From Neodiprion pinetum (taxonomy: Eukaryota; Arthropoda; Insecta; Hymenoptera; Diprionidae), in contig NC_060235.2 of assembly GCF_021155775.2 (NCBI RefSeq), forward strand, positions 25,739,598 to 25,803,597: 64,000 nucleotides of DNA, in the 5' to 3' direction. Below are positions 37,031-50,065 of the stretch, one piece after another; the first letter of the stretch is position 1; each line of letters starts with the position of its first letter. The translations under genes and the position numbers were made by a program. A model generated the notes under the pieces. The model made no database searches, was not told the DNA's origin, and saw only the letters and a program-made list of their open reading frames with translations.

Positions 37031-37211
37031 AGCTGATTACGTACCTGAAATTAGATTTTGAAAATTCTGTACGGCGAATTCAATCAGCGACTCTGAAAAC
37101 CTCTGCATAGAGTTTTCTGACCTTATTCGATCAAATTAGAAACTTTCGCCCACCATATTGGACCCATCATTTCGAATTTTCAAAATACGATTTCAGATTC
37201 GTAATCAGCGA
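37031..37211. mobile_element. MITE-like element with long imperfect terminal inverted repeats
   Basis: The left arm (from AGCTGATTACGTACCTGAAA at 37031 to AAAATTC at 37067) matches the reverse complement of the right arm (37172..37211) at about four of five positions over 37 bp, sharing CTGATTACG, CTGAAAT and ATTTTGAAAATTC. The interior has AATCAGCGACT next to GAAAACC, and CCACCATATTGGACCCATCATTT. Similar words (TCGTAATCAGCGAC, CCACCATNTTGGA) are familiar to me from a widespread insect repeat family, though I cannot name it. No ORF, so it would be non-autonomous. Confidence 0.6.
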
Positions 37212-37248
37212 CTTTAAAAACCATCGAATACTGTCTTGTTATAAAAGT

Positions 37249-37258
37249 TGACTCAGCA
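37249..37258. promoter_or_regulatory. ARE/MARE half-site TGACTCAGCA
   Basis: TGACTCAGCA, the exact reverse complement of TGCTGAGTCA, is the core of antioxidant response / NF-E2 elements bound by CNC-bZIP and small Maf proteins. It lies just outside the right end of the MITE-like element. Confidence 0.3.
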
Positions 37259-39956
37259 CACACAACAGCGTGTGACCCAATGGGTTAAGAACCGCACGGT
37301 ATTCACAAGTAGAAATTTGTCTCGCCCACGGTAATGAAATTAGAATAAGCTTCAATTTTCAACTCGCAAAAAGGTGTCGCCGAATTTGTGGCGCACCGCC
37401 TTCCGTCTGACGATAGGCACCGCGGTGTCGTCTTACGGGGTATCGCCATGGCGAGTTGGGGTGAAACCTGTTCGTGCTACTGGTTATTACAGTTGATTCA
37501 ATTCAGCAGCCACGATTTTGTCGCGTCGCGATTCTCCCGCAACCTTTGTTTCCCTATCTTTGCGGTTCCTACGCTTCAATGATCGCGCGTTACAGGGGTT
37601 GCTTGCTTATTACTTACACTTGGTGTTCGTCACCTCGTCCCTATTTAACGCGGCTAATGCACCGGAAGTAACGATAAGGCTGCGTAACACCGTGCCAAGT
37701 ATATTTATATGGATTATACAGAAGCCTCGTACCGTTTAAAGATAACTGAGTGGGGTGGTTTCGAGTTATGGATGAGGCTAAGGTCCGTCATGTTGGTGTC
37801 GCGACGTCCGTTACTTTTTTTTTTCATCGTTAATCGCGCAAATTTACACTGCGAGAGATTTTTTGTTTTTTTTTTATGTTTAAAATTCCGTAAGCCTACA
37901 TAGTGCAACAATTAGAAACACTCATATTTTGGAAAACCAAGTCCTGCAATGGGTGAATGAAAAATTTCAAGACAGTAATTTTTGTTCCGATGTTTCATTA
38001 TAGCGTCAATATCCTGTATGTAAATATATATGTATATATACATATATCCATGTACACGTATGTTTGTTCTATACAGTGCAAGCGAATGATATCATCTGAT
38101 TTTGATGAATCCTGATGCGCGCGAGGTGAGAATACTTTCTGAAATTGCATGTTGTAAAAGGTAGTTATGATAGACGAGGAGGCATGAGAATCGGTATCCT
38201 GGGGGCATGTATCATACCGATATTTAGAAGTGATGTCAGCCTGTCGGATTTTTGGGCCGCGAGACTATGCTGGAAATGTCGAGTGCGTGGTTTTGTTGAA
38301 TAGTTATTCCTTTCTTTCTTCCCTTTTTTTGTTCATTCCTCTGCAAAGTCGATCTTTCCGAAACATGTTTTTTTCTTTATACAACATTAGAAAATTATTA
38401 GAAAAATAATTCGCAGCTCGCGTCGGTGCTGCACTGACGAAATTACGTAGAAAATGTTTCTTGGCAAATTTTCCTCCCGGTGCATTATACGTATATGTTA
38501 TAGATAGAGTCGTCGTGACGTGGGTTTAGCAAGTTTCAGTTTAAGTAGGCGTAAAGAAGGCGGCCGTGATTGCTTGCGCATGACTCTGTGTGCGTAATTG
38601 TAGATATTCGATGTAACTCGGAATTGAAAGAAAATAAAATGTCATAAGAAATGATTATATCCCTGGTAATGAAAAAATTTATCAAACTCATTCATAATAC
38701 AAGCTTTGAGCAGATTTTTTTTTTGTTTCTTGTCAAATAATATAACTAATTAAAATTAATTAACTGTGGCAGCGGAAAGTTATGCACGAATCTGTTCAAT
38801 TTTCATCTCGCCACCGATCTTCGTGTCTTACATGTAATACATATTATACCCTGTGTATACACTGTATACACACATATGGCGAATATCAAGCATGAGAAAA
38901 AATAAAACACAGAATCGTCAAACGCGATATAATTTTGTGCTAGGGAAAGGCTGCAGATGTCTGCTCATAGCTGAGGTTTTATTTTTGTTCGTTATCTTTG
39001 ATCACGTTCGTAATTCGCAACGTCTATACGTATGCGTTTTGGTTTACATCTTATCAACGTCATATACTTTTTATTTTTCACTTTTTTCTCGCGGCATAAT
39101 TCGCGATCTCTGATTCAGGCGAAAATGGCAAAATTTTAAAAACCGTAAGAAGCTGCAAACTTTCAACAAGAATCATCCATACATCACGTGGCAATTATTA
39201 AAAATACTTCACATACAGCTAAACCTTTCTAATAACACTCGGTACAGATTTCTGGCGTATTTCGTTTCGATTATTGCAGTCAATAAACAATTCAAGATTA
39301 GAAAAACGGGCGCTAAACTTTGAGTAAATGTCCAACGGTAAACACAGCGGGCAGAGAAATTGACAAAATTGTAGGTGACATCAGCTAGCTGAGGATGAAA
39401 CAGCTGTTCCTAAGGAGATGCTAGTCGAGCGCGGTTTACATAAACGCATGCGTCGTGAACATGTTCCATATTACGCCTGTAGGTGACGCGTAAAACGTGA
39501 TAACTGAACGATCTAACATAATCGCGTTAATTGGCCTTGTACAATATACCGCGTTCCTGTCTATGCGCATAATACACATTGCGCACAGCTTGTACATACA
39601 TGTCATACTTAGTTTCGATCCAATTTTTCTCTTCTCCAAATTTCACACGTTCTCCAATTCCGTTTCACCTATTTTAGCCTATTTTTCACTCTTGGAATAA
39701 TCCAGCATGAAACTATGAAAATTGAAAAGAGACGGATGCAAGAAAAGAAGGTCAAACAAGTTTATGCGCAATCCATATGTTAACAAATGTGGAACATGAT
39801 TGAATATGATCAAGATTCGAACAAAAAGCAAGTAGAAATGAGTCGCGTGTAATATAGTAAGTGTGTAAAATTCCCGACATTAAGGTATCTACTTCTATGC
39901 ACACGGGCGTGAGGCGATCGGAGAAATCTAGTACACACGCGTTGTACAGGTTCAAG

Positions 39957-39976
39957 CGTACGTAACGTTACGTACG
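39957..39976. repeat. Perfect 20-bp palindrome CGTACGTAACGTTACGTACG
   Basis: The 20 bases equal their own reverse complement with no spacer. Built from CGTA/ACGT words. It may be a dimeric protein site or a chance product of alternating ACGT sequence. Confidence 0.8.
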
Positions 39977-40100
39977 TATGGGTTTGACGAAGTCACAGCC
40001 CGGGTGTTGTTGATTCGCGACGCACGAAGCCTATGAATGGGCCTGCCGGGCGATACTGTACGTCCGTAGTTTATTTATAGTACATAATATACACCGGTCC

Positions 40101-40420
40101 CATAGTGCGGTATCAGTACCCAAGTAGTCAGGCCCGTCGCGTTGGTACGTCGAACTCGGGCCGGGTCCGTGATCGTTACAACTGGTGTAGAAGAGTCGCA
40201 TGCAGCCATGGTGCGTACAACGCACCACCCATGACAAGTGCACGGGGCTATTGGCTTTCCATCAATTATCGCGGTGTTAGCGGAAGGCGTCGATATGACT
40301 CGAGGATTACCGTTGAGACGTTAGTCGTCCATGCCAGGAGCGAGAAGGAGGCGTGACGTTCGTGTACGTCTCACAGTGCGTGTATGCGTGTATTGAGAGC
40401 GTGACGGTTGAAATTGTCGA
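40101..40420. other. GC-rich island with a short hairpin
   Basis: CpG-rich patch within AT-rich intron. It includes an 8-bp perfect stem with a 3-base loop (TGGTGCGT-aca-ACGCACCA, 40209..40227). No convincing coding frame. Possible regulatory element. Confidence 0.35.
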
Positions 40421-41800
40421 CGACTCGGGGAAATGAAAAATAATGAAAATTAATACAACCACCCGCGTAAACGAGACACCCGTGTTGATTGAAGCTGCCT
40501 CGTCTTTTGGCTTACACGAATTCGCTGCTCGTAATCATCGGACACGCTTTGTGTGCGCAGAGGTAATTTATAGCTTCGAACCGATCCCGGATTTCCAAAT
40601 CGGTTACGGTCTTTACCTGATTTTGGATCCTCTTAAACGGTCGTTTATATGATGACAGAACGATAATGTGTCTGGAATCTTTTTATTCATTTTTTTCTTT
40701 TTTTTTCTCACTCATTTTTAATGTCTTTACAAAAATTAATGTCTGCACTGCATTCGATGACGGCACAAGTATTTTTAGCCCGGATTTATTTTCGACGAGA
40801 GTGTAATAACAATGATGATATGTAGTGTACATGTGCAATTACTTCTGACCGTTTCTGGGAACGATACCGAGAAACATTAACGCGGTCGTTGCCACTGCGG
40901 AACCGTTTTAAATTCGTCAATTTCTACGAATTTCTATCGATTCCTCATTCTGTAATTCTTCATTGTGTAAAAAACAAAGCGTAGTAAAAACCGTTGTGAC
41001 GTATAAACATCTGAAGCGATCCTTGATTAAGGATGAATCTGCTCGACAGGCTGAACGAATCGAAATGTAGGCGAAGAGAAAAATTGTTTTCAAAATCACC
41101 AGCAATTTTGTTTGCGCTAATGATGGTAAAAACAAATGGCACGATAACTCTACCATGCGACAGAAATGAATCTAAACAAATTCTAACAACACAAGCTATA
41201 ATTGTAATATATTGATGATTTGAGAAAAGCTTTGATAATTAGGACGTTCAAAACGACTAATCCCTCGTCTTTTTCAATCAGTTACGATATTTTCAGGCTC
41301 ATTTTAGTCGCTGACCAAATTTTCACAAATTGTCTGAAAAACATTGGAAAAATACAATACTATAGTACAGTTATAAATTTCAAACGTTATCGTTGACGAA
41401 CGTCTGTTGTGCCGAACTTGAAACGATCTATTTTTATCCCCTCTGGGGATAACTACTCGACAAATTTTTCTCAGGCGATCTCCGTAGGTTTTTAAGGCTA
41501 AGAAAATAAACCGAAAAACACTTTAATCGTATTAAAAACACGGAAGTTCAATCAACTTGTGAATTTCATCCATCAAACTGTTTTCAATAATATCGGTACC
41601 TTACCTTGCGTCACTGGAATTTTCTCAAAATCATTTCTATCGTACAAAAGTGATGGTATTTCATTCGCGTTCACCGTCATCGGCAAATGACACTGCTGAA
41701 GATTATTCAAACGATTTTGTAATTCTTCATTACTTTCGATTAATCCATAATCTACTTAGGTTCATAAACCAGCAACTGACGAATCTTCGCAAGTGCAACG
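40421..41800. other. Intronic stretch, no gene
   Basis: AT-rich, nothing recognised. Confidence 0.5.
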
Positions 41801-42320
41801 GCCCATCTTATCGAACTGCGGCCAACTTTACCGAAATTTTCCCGACTCCCGAAGCCGGGAATGAGGAAGCTGCATTCTAAACGAAGAAGAGAGTATACAG
41901 CTATCGCTTCATCGGCGCCTCGCGCGGTATATAGCGCTGTTATTAGCCGCGCTTAGCTCATCGGTGGATCTGGCTTGGATTGCGTTACGTCTGGCGGACT
42001 CCGACCGAATGCCAGGCTGCGGCGTACCTCGCGGTCTGTCCCGATCTCGTCTTCAAGGAGCGGTAAGAGCACGAAAGAACCTCGTGTGTCATCCGGCATT
42101 CGCCATTCGTGGACCAGCGACCCGTCGGCCAGCCACCGAAGACCTTGGCGAACCTGGTTCCGCTTAAACCTCCTCCTCCTACCGCTGCTGCATCATTACG
42201 GAGGAAATGCTGCCGGCACTATCGATCACCTCTTATCTTCGACGCGTCGAATCCATAATGTCTCGAAGGCTGGGTCAGTGCATGAATTTCATTCCGTTCA
42301 GGGCTTTGGGTTTCATTTTT
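41801..42320. other. GC-rich island with short overlapping ORFs
   Basis: CpG-rich block with plus-strand open frames of 67 and 115 codons at 41964..42322 that read basic, Arg/Ser-rich sequence with no family resemblance. Could be an untranslated alternative exon or a regulatory island. Confidence 0.3.
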
Positions 42321-43083
42321 AAATCGGGGTAAAAGTTCACTGTTTCTATCATGGGCGAAGAAAACGAACGATTGAGGTTCAGTAGTCGTAACTGTAAGGA
42401 ATTCTTTGCAGTCTAGTTTGCCATTAACGTACGTTTGGTGTATCAAAATGGGTGATACGGGTTCCCTTTCTGCGATACGATGAGGTACGCTCGTTCAAAG
42501 GACAGGTATTTCCTCCCGGTTGAAGGAGGAGCACAGGTGAAACTATGGAACAGTTTTGATGCTGCGTGAATAGATAAAGTACGCCGACTATGAAAATCGG
42601 CGGTCACGGGACGAAGGGTCGATAATTGGGAAATAGCAAAATCCCCGTCTAGACGCTTAAACGATATAATTGCGGTGTAATTTTGCGACTCTGAATTCCT
42701 TCAATTCCAATTGATTTACAACGTACTTTACGCGTGGGTCTCAAAGATGTGAGATGAAAAAACTATTTTAAGACATTCTTTCTCAGTTCTTTTTCCCGAG
42801 TAATCCAACCCAAAGTCGAGACGTATTTCAAGTATGTCCAAACAAACGTGGGTATGAAAAATGCGACAACTCGGTGTTCGCAAGACCGTTTGGTAGAAAA
42901 TGATCACTGAAGCTACCGAGTATACATACGCAATAGGGTGTAATTCGGTATTGCTCGGCAGTCGACCATGTCTGCGAGGCACGACTAACTCCTGGTTGCG
43001 ATGTGCCTATAGCTGGCATAATGTACACATGACAAAAAGGTTTACGCTTCGTAAGCTTTCAGTGCTGCCGCTGCTGCTAGTTC

Positions 43084-43091
43084 TGACGTCA
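43084..43091. promoter_or_regulatory. CRE (TGACGTCA)
   Basis: Exact palindromic CRE octamer. An AP-1 heptamer lies about 680 bp away (43764..43770). Function unproven. Confidence 0.35.
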
Positions 43092-46000
43092 AATTGTGCA
43101 ACGACTCTATTATTAATGATTACCACCTCGACGTTATACCCGCCGAGCAGACTGCGCGGCAAAATCCGAAAGCACGACACAAAGCCTCGCTCTTCGTGCG
43201 ACACGAATCGTCGCAAAGAAAATTTTACTGCCCGTCAACGACGAGGTTTCTTTTTTTTTATTTTTTTTCATCTTTTCTTTTTTTATATACCATCTAAGCT
43301 TTTTTCTAATTGTAAATTTTTCGAAGCGTTCTACTCTCTTCGCAGAAGTACCCAGAACCACTACGTTAGAGATGGTCGACGGAAATTCATCTCGGAGCTG
43401 TAACCTTGTTGCCAAAAAACGAAGCTACCGACTGCTGTGAACTTGGGAACTTCGCATCGCCTGTAATAGATCAGACCATCGTTTTTCGTGCGTTCTTTGT
43501 CTTCCGATGTAAAAATGCGCCGGCATAGGTAATCACGTCCGATCTCCGACAAGGCACAAAGCTGGTCGTTAATTCAGCGCATTGTAGTCGCGGCAGGAAC
43601 GAAAGGCGCAGGTGAAATATTTCCTCGGCAGGCTCAGTCTTGGTCTAGTCTCGAAAATTTCTCCCGGCATAGCTTACACGGCTGGCATCGTGACGGCAGG
43701 CAGCGTGTATAAACTATTGTGCGCAAATTCAGCCGACGGGTCTTGGCTGAAGCCACTCGTCTGTGACTCACTACTATGAATAGATTCCCTCCTGCTAGCT
43801 CTCTAGTTTTGTGTCTCCTTTCGTCGCGTTTATAACCGGGAAACACGGGCCATCCGAAGCAACGAGTTGCGGAGGGGACTTGTAGGGTCAACCTCGACTC
43901 TTGTGCAAGGGGAGGATGTGCCTCGTGACGACTGTTTTTTTATTTGGAAAAATAACTATTGGATTGCTGATAGGCGTAGGGAGACGGTGGAAATTCGTAT
44001 GGAAAAATATAGAGGAAAATATGAAAAATACAAATTGCATTTTTTGGCTCCAAATACCGCACTTTATTTAGAAAATTAAACAAGGAATGAAAGTGATTCC
44101 GTTAAAAGATATGTATCTACATATGAATCCGGACCCTATTTATATTGATCATATCGATCACAACCATCGTCACTGGCATTAATAAATTGATAAACCAAAT
44201 CGACCATTGATAAACCAATATCTGCAGTAAAAGACAATCTTTTACATTTGTTTTTGTATTTCTTCGTTCGGCTGGCTTCAAAATGATCAAACACCACTCG
44301 ACATTCCATTGAAATTAGCGATGTGAATATGAAAAAAGCACTTTAATTTATCCTATTGCAAACCGTACTTGATGTTTCTTTGATCCAGGTAAAGAGTGAA
44401 CCCACGTTGTTGGTGCTATACTGCTAGATGACTGAAAGATCCTGTGATGAGTTTCTAAACCGGATTGATCAGCTCGTGGGATTCTCTTTCAACTCTCTGT
44501 AACTTTCTTCGTACCGGATCGTCGAGGAATTCGTATCATGTAAACTATCGCAGGAACGATTAGATGTAATCGTTCAAACGAGGACGAATTCACTTGCGGA
44601 AAACGAAAATAAGTCATGAGCTGGCTATTAAGGTAAGTGATGTCATTCGTCGCGAATTGAATCGCGAGGCGAACCGCTAAATACGCAACTTTCGCAATTA
44701 GACGAGAGTCTTGTATTTGCACGTTGTACCTTATAAGAGCGTGCGTGAATGAAATTGTGCGTATACACGCTTTATAAATGTATAAGGTATGTTCAAGCGG
44801 GGTTAACCATGAATTGAGAAGAAAAGTTTCTCCATCCAGTCATATCAAGACTTTAAATACCTGTGACAAAATTGCAATCGTTCCGAATGATATTGGCGTT
44901 AAAGCTCGTGTCTAGTCTAAGACATGACACCTCGTGTATCAACTTTTCCGCAAATCGATGCGGACTTTAACATTATAATGATACGTACATGTGCGTTACT
45001 TTGGCTCAATGGCCAAAATTTATTTTAGTTTGACTTATATTCACGATTATTTTTAAATCGTGTATAAATTTTGCTGTATCTAGTTCATCTCTCTTTGTAT
45101 TTTTATACTCATTATTTCTATTTTTCTTTCGACTAGGAAATTTCCGCTTCAATTGAGCACGTCTTTAACGACATTTTTTTCCCCAGATGATGCGAACGTC
45201 ACAGGTAAACTGTATTTGTTTTTGAGCTGGACTAGCCAAGTGTTATCGGTATTTGTGCAAGCCGAAATTTCCTAAAAGAAAAATTATTCCATATTCTCAC
45301 ACATTACGGTAAAAATTCAACTTCACTCGAGTTACAGCGACGGATTTTACTCTCAGCGATGTGAGTTGTAGGTGAAACTGAATGAAGTTTTCAAAATAAA
45401 ACATCAAATATTACTCGTAATTTCTGGTATAAAACACAGTTCAAGATGAATCGAAAAAATGTTTCTGAAAATTTGAATATTGAACATCGACATAGAAAGT
45501 CGAGACTATTTTCAACTTTATCGCTTCTATGTGTCAATCATCGCTAGTACAAACATGTTTTGGTTCTGAAACAATAACCAATTACTCACTTTGGCCCAGA
45601 TCAACGATACAGAATATTTAGTAAGAGGAAATGATTCGCAAAAATCAATCAGCTGTTCTCCTCCTCCGGCGATGTTACAATAAAAACAGAGTGAAACGAC
45701 ATTCAATGATCAGACTTTAATTAACCAGTCAGCCGGCGTGGCCTTACATAATTAAGCCTGTGCAGTAACCAACATATGTATTCTCTTCGAAAGCCAATTG
45801 TTTCCAGAGTTTTTGGAGAACAATAGCGTTGCGGCAGCGTATCAGATGCGATGACGATTGCGCAAAAACATGCACCCGTAACGTACAAAAACTCCTTCGC
45901 CAACTGCTTCGTCATCGTCGTGCACGGAATTGAAGTGCGACACGCGTGCGATTTCCACCTCCGTATACTGACGAAAAGAGGAAAAATACTTGCTGTGATT

Positions 46001-47240
46001 TCCAAAAAACTAACGCTCTTTGTTGACAACTTTGGAAAATCCTAAGTGTCGATTTGGTCTGTGTACAAATTGGTGATACGATCGGTATCAGAAGAGAAAA
46101 ACAATAATTAAACCGTCGATAGGCTTGTTTTTACTTCTGACATATCAGGGTGACTATTATCATCGTATATTATATACAACTTACTTTGCCAAATCCTGAG
46201 ATTATAAAACGTAGAGATTCGACAGTCTCGTCGTAATTATTGTACTGAAACGCCAGTATTTTTATTAAGAAGAATTTTTTTTAGATTTATTAATGAAAGC
46301 AGCACCTTGTGAAGTTGTTGAACGAAAAGATCGGGGGCAGTTTTACTGACGTGGAAAAGAAATTTCGAAAACCTCGATCTCTTTCAGTTGAAACAACATG
46401 TTCTGGAGCGAATTTGGAGACTCGGATAATCACCATCGAATTAACGACAATCGATTATGACAGACTGAAATAAAATCTCCAGGTTTCGAACTTTTCGTTC
46501 TAACGACTGACATTTTTCAACGATCAACGAAAGTCACATTTTTTTTTTATACGAAAAAATTTTCACACGTAGGTACGAACAAGGTTCGCAATAATGATTA
46601 ATGAGAAATTTAAACGACGCGAGTATTTTTTCATTTCCAAACAACTTCAGAATGACAAAGTAGAGTCGATTTTTCAGATTTTTTTTCTCCGCTGTTGCGT
46701 TCGCGCTCAGTTTTTTTCCCATCGTTTTTCCTTCTAGTTTCATAACTTGGGTTAAGATCAAGCGATAGTATCCGGTGTAAAGATGTTTTAGAGTACGAGG
46801 TTAGTGGCTGGTTATAAACGAATAGTGCTCGAGGCTTGGTTATTAACGGTTTCGTCGCTAGCTGACGCATTGACTCAAAGTCCCAGCTAAACTAATTCTG
46901 GACCAACGGGAAGTGAGAAGAGACAGGGCGAAACTCGTGATTTGCATAATTAAAATTTACCAAAACAAAAACAGCGCATTCGAAATCCGAGTGGGATGCA
47001 AAAAATGAATCACAGCAACTCGTACCTGCGTATAGGTACGATCCGAAAAAGCTAATTTCGATGAATAACGATCTCTACGCAGAAACTTGCGTGGTAATTT
47101 ATCGGTCAATTGCTTCGCTGACTAAGTATGTTGGTTGGCCAAAAAGCGATATCATTTCATTCGTTTTATTACGAGGCGATGTTACATCAAGTAATTATCA
47201 GATTATTACACTCGTACAAGCGACAAATAACTCTTGAAAG

Positions 47241-47263
47241 AAAAAAAAAAAAAAAAAAAAAAA
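47241..47263. repeat. (A)23 homopolymer
   Basis: Twenty-three A residues, part of a longer A-rich run. No target-site duplication or retroelement body was seen upstream, so it is not assigned to a retroposon. Confidence 0.9.
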
Positions 47264-49837
47264 GAAACAGGAAATGCCGGAATCACGAACAGACGTTATA
47301 AAGTTCAATGAGTCAATATTTTTCAGTCGAAAAAATCAATTCAACAAACAGGCTGACTAATGAAAAAATTAATTAATAAAATATGGTAACAGTGTTGTCG
47401 AAAAAAAAAACCACTACGAAGATTTCAATAAGTTATTAGATAATTTATGAAACTGTAACATCAACTGGTTTCCGTTAAAACTAATCAATGAGAGTTGGTT
47501 TGAGGATTTTGTCATCATCTTCATCAGATGTGTGAAACGTCTTCAATGCACGGTAAAGACGATCAAAAGACACAGACGATTATTAAACAAACTGTTTAAA
47601 AAAATCAAAAAAAAAAAAAACGGAATGAATAAAAAATTCGAAAGGTCGGGACGTCGGCGTCGTCATGGGACGATTGTAACACCGGGAGTCTGTTTCACTA
47701 GCCAAATAGTTGTCGCGAGATTCCATAGAGCGTGACGTAAGCTCATTAATACCGGGTGAAAAACGCAATGCGTAATTAATCTCGCGGCACCTTTCGCTGG
47801 CACGCGGATATTTATGAATATAAATAATAATGCCGAACCGCAGAGCGGGGATAAATTTCGCACTGGCGGGTATCGCGAGACAACTCGGGCGTGTAATGAT
47901 AATTGCTAACAGGTCAGACTCGGAGACACGCTCCTTCGTAAATTCATCATCTTCCACCATCTGCATCGTCTCTGCAGCGATTATTGTAACGGCCGTGGAA
48001 TGTAAAACGTTAACCGGTTGCTAATTTATCGAGCTGCACGTGGAGTTCGAACTCTTTACATATTATAACTTTGACATTTCTCTCGCGGCAGGTTTTTCAA
48101 ACAATTTCAAATATTTCACTCGAGTATGTTGCCGTGTAATAATTGGACTTTGACAAATGGGGGAGAGATCCTGGTTCGATCGTGTTTAATACGTTGCAGT
48201 TCTTAGGCGAGGTACTCGATCATTCAAATCAACGAAAAAACTCAGTGACACGTGACGGACGTTGACGCAAAGAAACAATGCACTAATAATGCTATTTGTC
48301 ATCGAAATCACACGGTTGTCGGGACGAGATGTTGTTTTAGATTGATTGTGGATTTGGTCTTGAATGTGGCAGGGATCCTTGACTCTTCAGAAAATGAACG
48401 TCTGTCTTGCGAGCAGAGTAAGTAGCGATGAAACACTTTTTCACGGGGTCGTTTCAAACACGAAGCTCGATGTTTATTCGACATTCCTAAATACTTAGGT
48501 TTACATTGAATTGGGCGATTGATTTTTGAACCTAAGGGTTCCCCAAAAATTGAACACTAACCAGTTTCTGTGAAAATTTAAATTCAACGACTACCTCGTT
48601 ATTTCGACGAAAATTGTTTGACAACAAATCATAAACTGGCACTGATCAATAAAGTGAAATATAGTCTCGAAAAAGATTCATTTTCGCTGATCTAATAAAT
48701 TCAGAAGATTCCAACGAATAATCGCGATGTAATAGATAAAATTCCCATCTTCAATTAATATTTATTGCGAAATAGATCAGAAGCTCCATAATTTCGGGCA
48801 AAAAAACACCCCCATAAGTTACAGCGGAATCCGTGATCCAGAGGGCTGATACTCTCTTCGTGAGTAAAAAGAGGAAAGAAAAAAAAAAAAAAAACACAGC
48901 TACACAACAGTCCGTCATAAAAAATTCACTCTCAGCAAATAGATTTCATCCGATCCAAACACCGTCTTTGCTCATCGTGTAAACTAACTACGCGTAATAT
49001 AATCATCTTGTCAAACGTAAACGGTTTTTGATATATATTTTTCTTCGTGAGTCGGTTTTTTCCTCCCTTTCTTTTTTTTTTTTTTTTACTTTTTTACGCT
49101 TCATGTTAGCGATTTATGATTCTAGTAATTTGCACCAATGTACATAATCAGGCTCGAAATATGCCGTTACTGAAAATCTTCCAAGTGTATTAAAAATTGC
49201 AAACACGCCGAGGTGTTGATACTTATACCTAAATCTGAAGAATTTCAGCTGAAATTTTGATTTAGTTCAAGTTTGTTAAAATATTCACATTATCGTTGTT
49301 CACAATACTGAGTTTCGATCAAACAATAAACGAATACATGATGTCAGTACGATGATAATTCAGTTTCAAGTTCACAATTTCGTACTTACAGATAAGGTTG
49401 CAAAGTTTCATCCGTTCACTAAAAAGTTAAAACTCAGCGGCGAATCGAGTTTTTCGTCAAAGTTTCAGCTACTTAAGTTGAATCAATCGCGTTGTACAAA
49501 TTGTCTGTAATTTGAGTGCGTACAAGCACATTTGATAAAGTTGGTGGTATAAAGATGCTTCAATTCCTACAGATAAATCCACATTTCAAAAGTACAGCAC
49601 GTCATTTTATACTTGAACTTCCGATTGATCGAGTCTAATTGAAATTTCATGCTGCCAAATAAGCTGAGTTTTGAATAAAAAATTTTATCGTTGTAGAATT
49701 ATTTTCCATTAAGCTTGATCGATCGAGAACTTCAGATACATACAGAACACATCGTGCGAGCGTCAGAAAAAATATAAACGGAAAAGTAAAAGAGACAGCG
49801 TATCGCGGTGTCATCATTATTTTGGTACTTCTGAAGC

Positions 49838-50065
49838 CACGTGACCGTAGTCTTGAAATACTCGCTTTGTTCTCAGCGACTTGCCGCGACGGTAAATAAA
49901 AAAGAAAATCGCAAATAATTGCTGTTGCATTTACCACATCGTTGAGTGGTGCTTTTTTGACGTATGACGTGAGAAAATTTCATTCTAACCACAATATTTT
50001 TCCACCATAAATTGGACTGATAGCAAATTCAACGTGTTCCGAACATCATCACGGTGTCACGTGAC
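49838..50065. promoter_or_regulatory. Paired CACGTGAC E-boxes just inside the giant intron
   Basis: CCACGTGAC at 49837..49845 and the perfect palindrome GTCACGTGAC at 50056..50065 lie within 600 bp of the rhodanese exon donor. GTCACGTGAC is the USF / MITF-TFEB (CLEAR) type consensus. Position near the 5' end of the intron is typical for enhancers, by inference. Confidence 0.35.

Larger units (their letters stand above)
37212..40100. other. Intronic stretch, no gene
   Basis: AT-rich. Contains a 22-bp perfect AT-rich palindrome at 38026..38047 and an AP-1/ARE site at 37249..37258 (TGACTCAGCA). No gene recognised. Confidence 0.5.
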
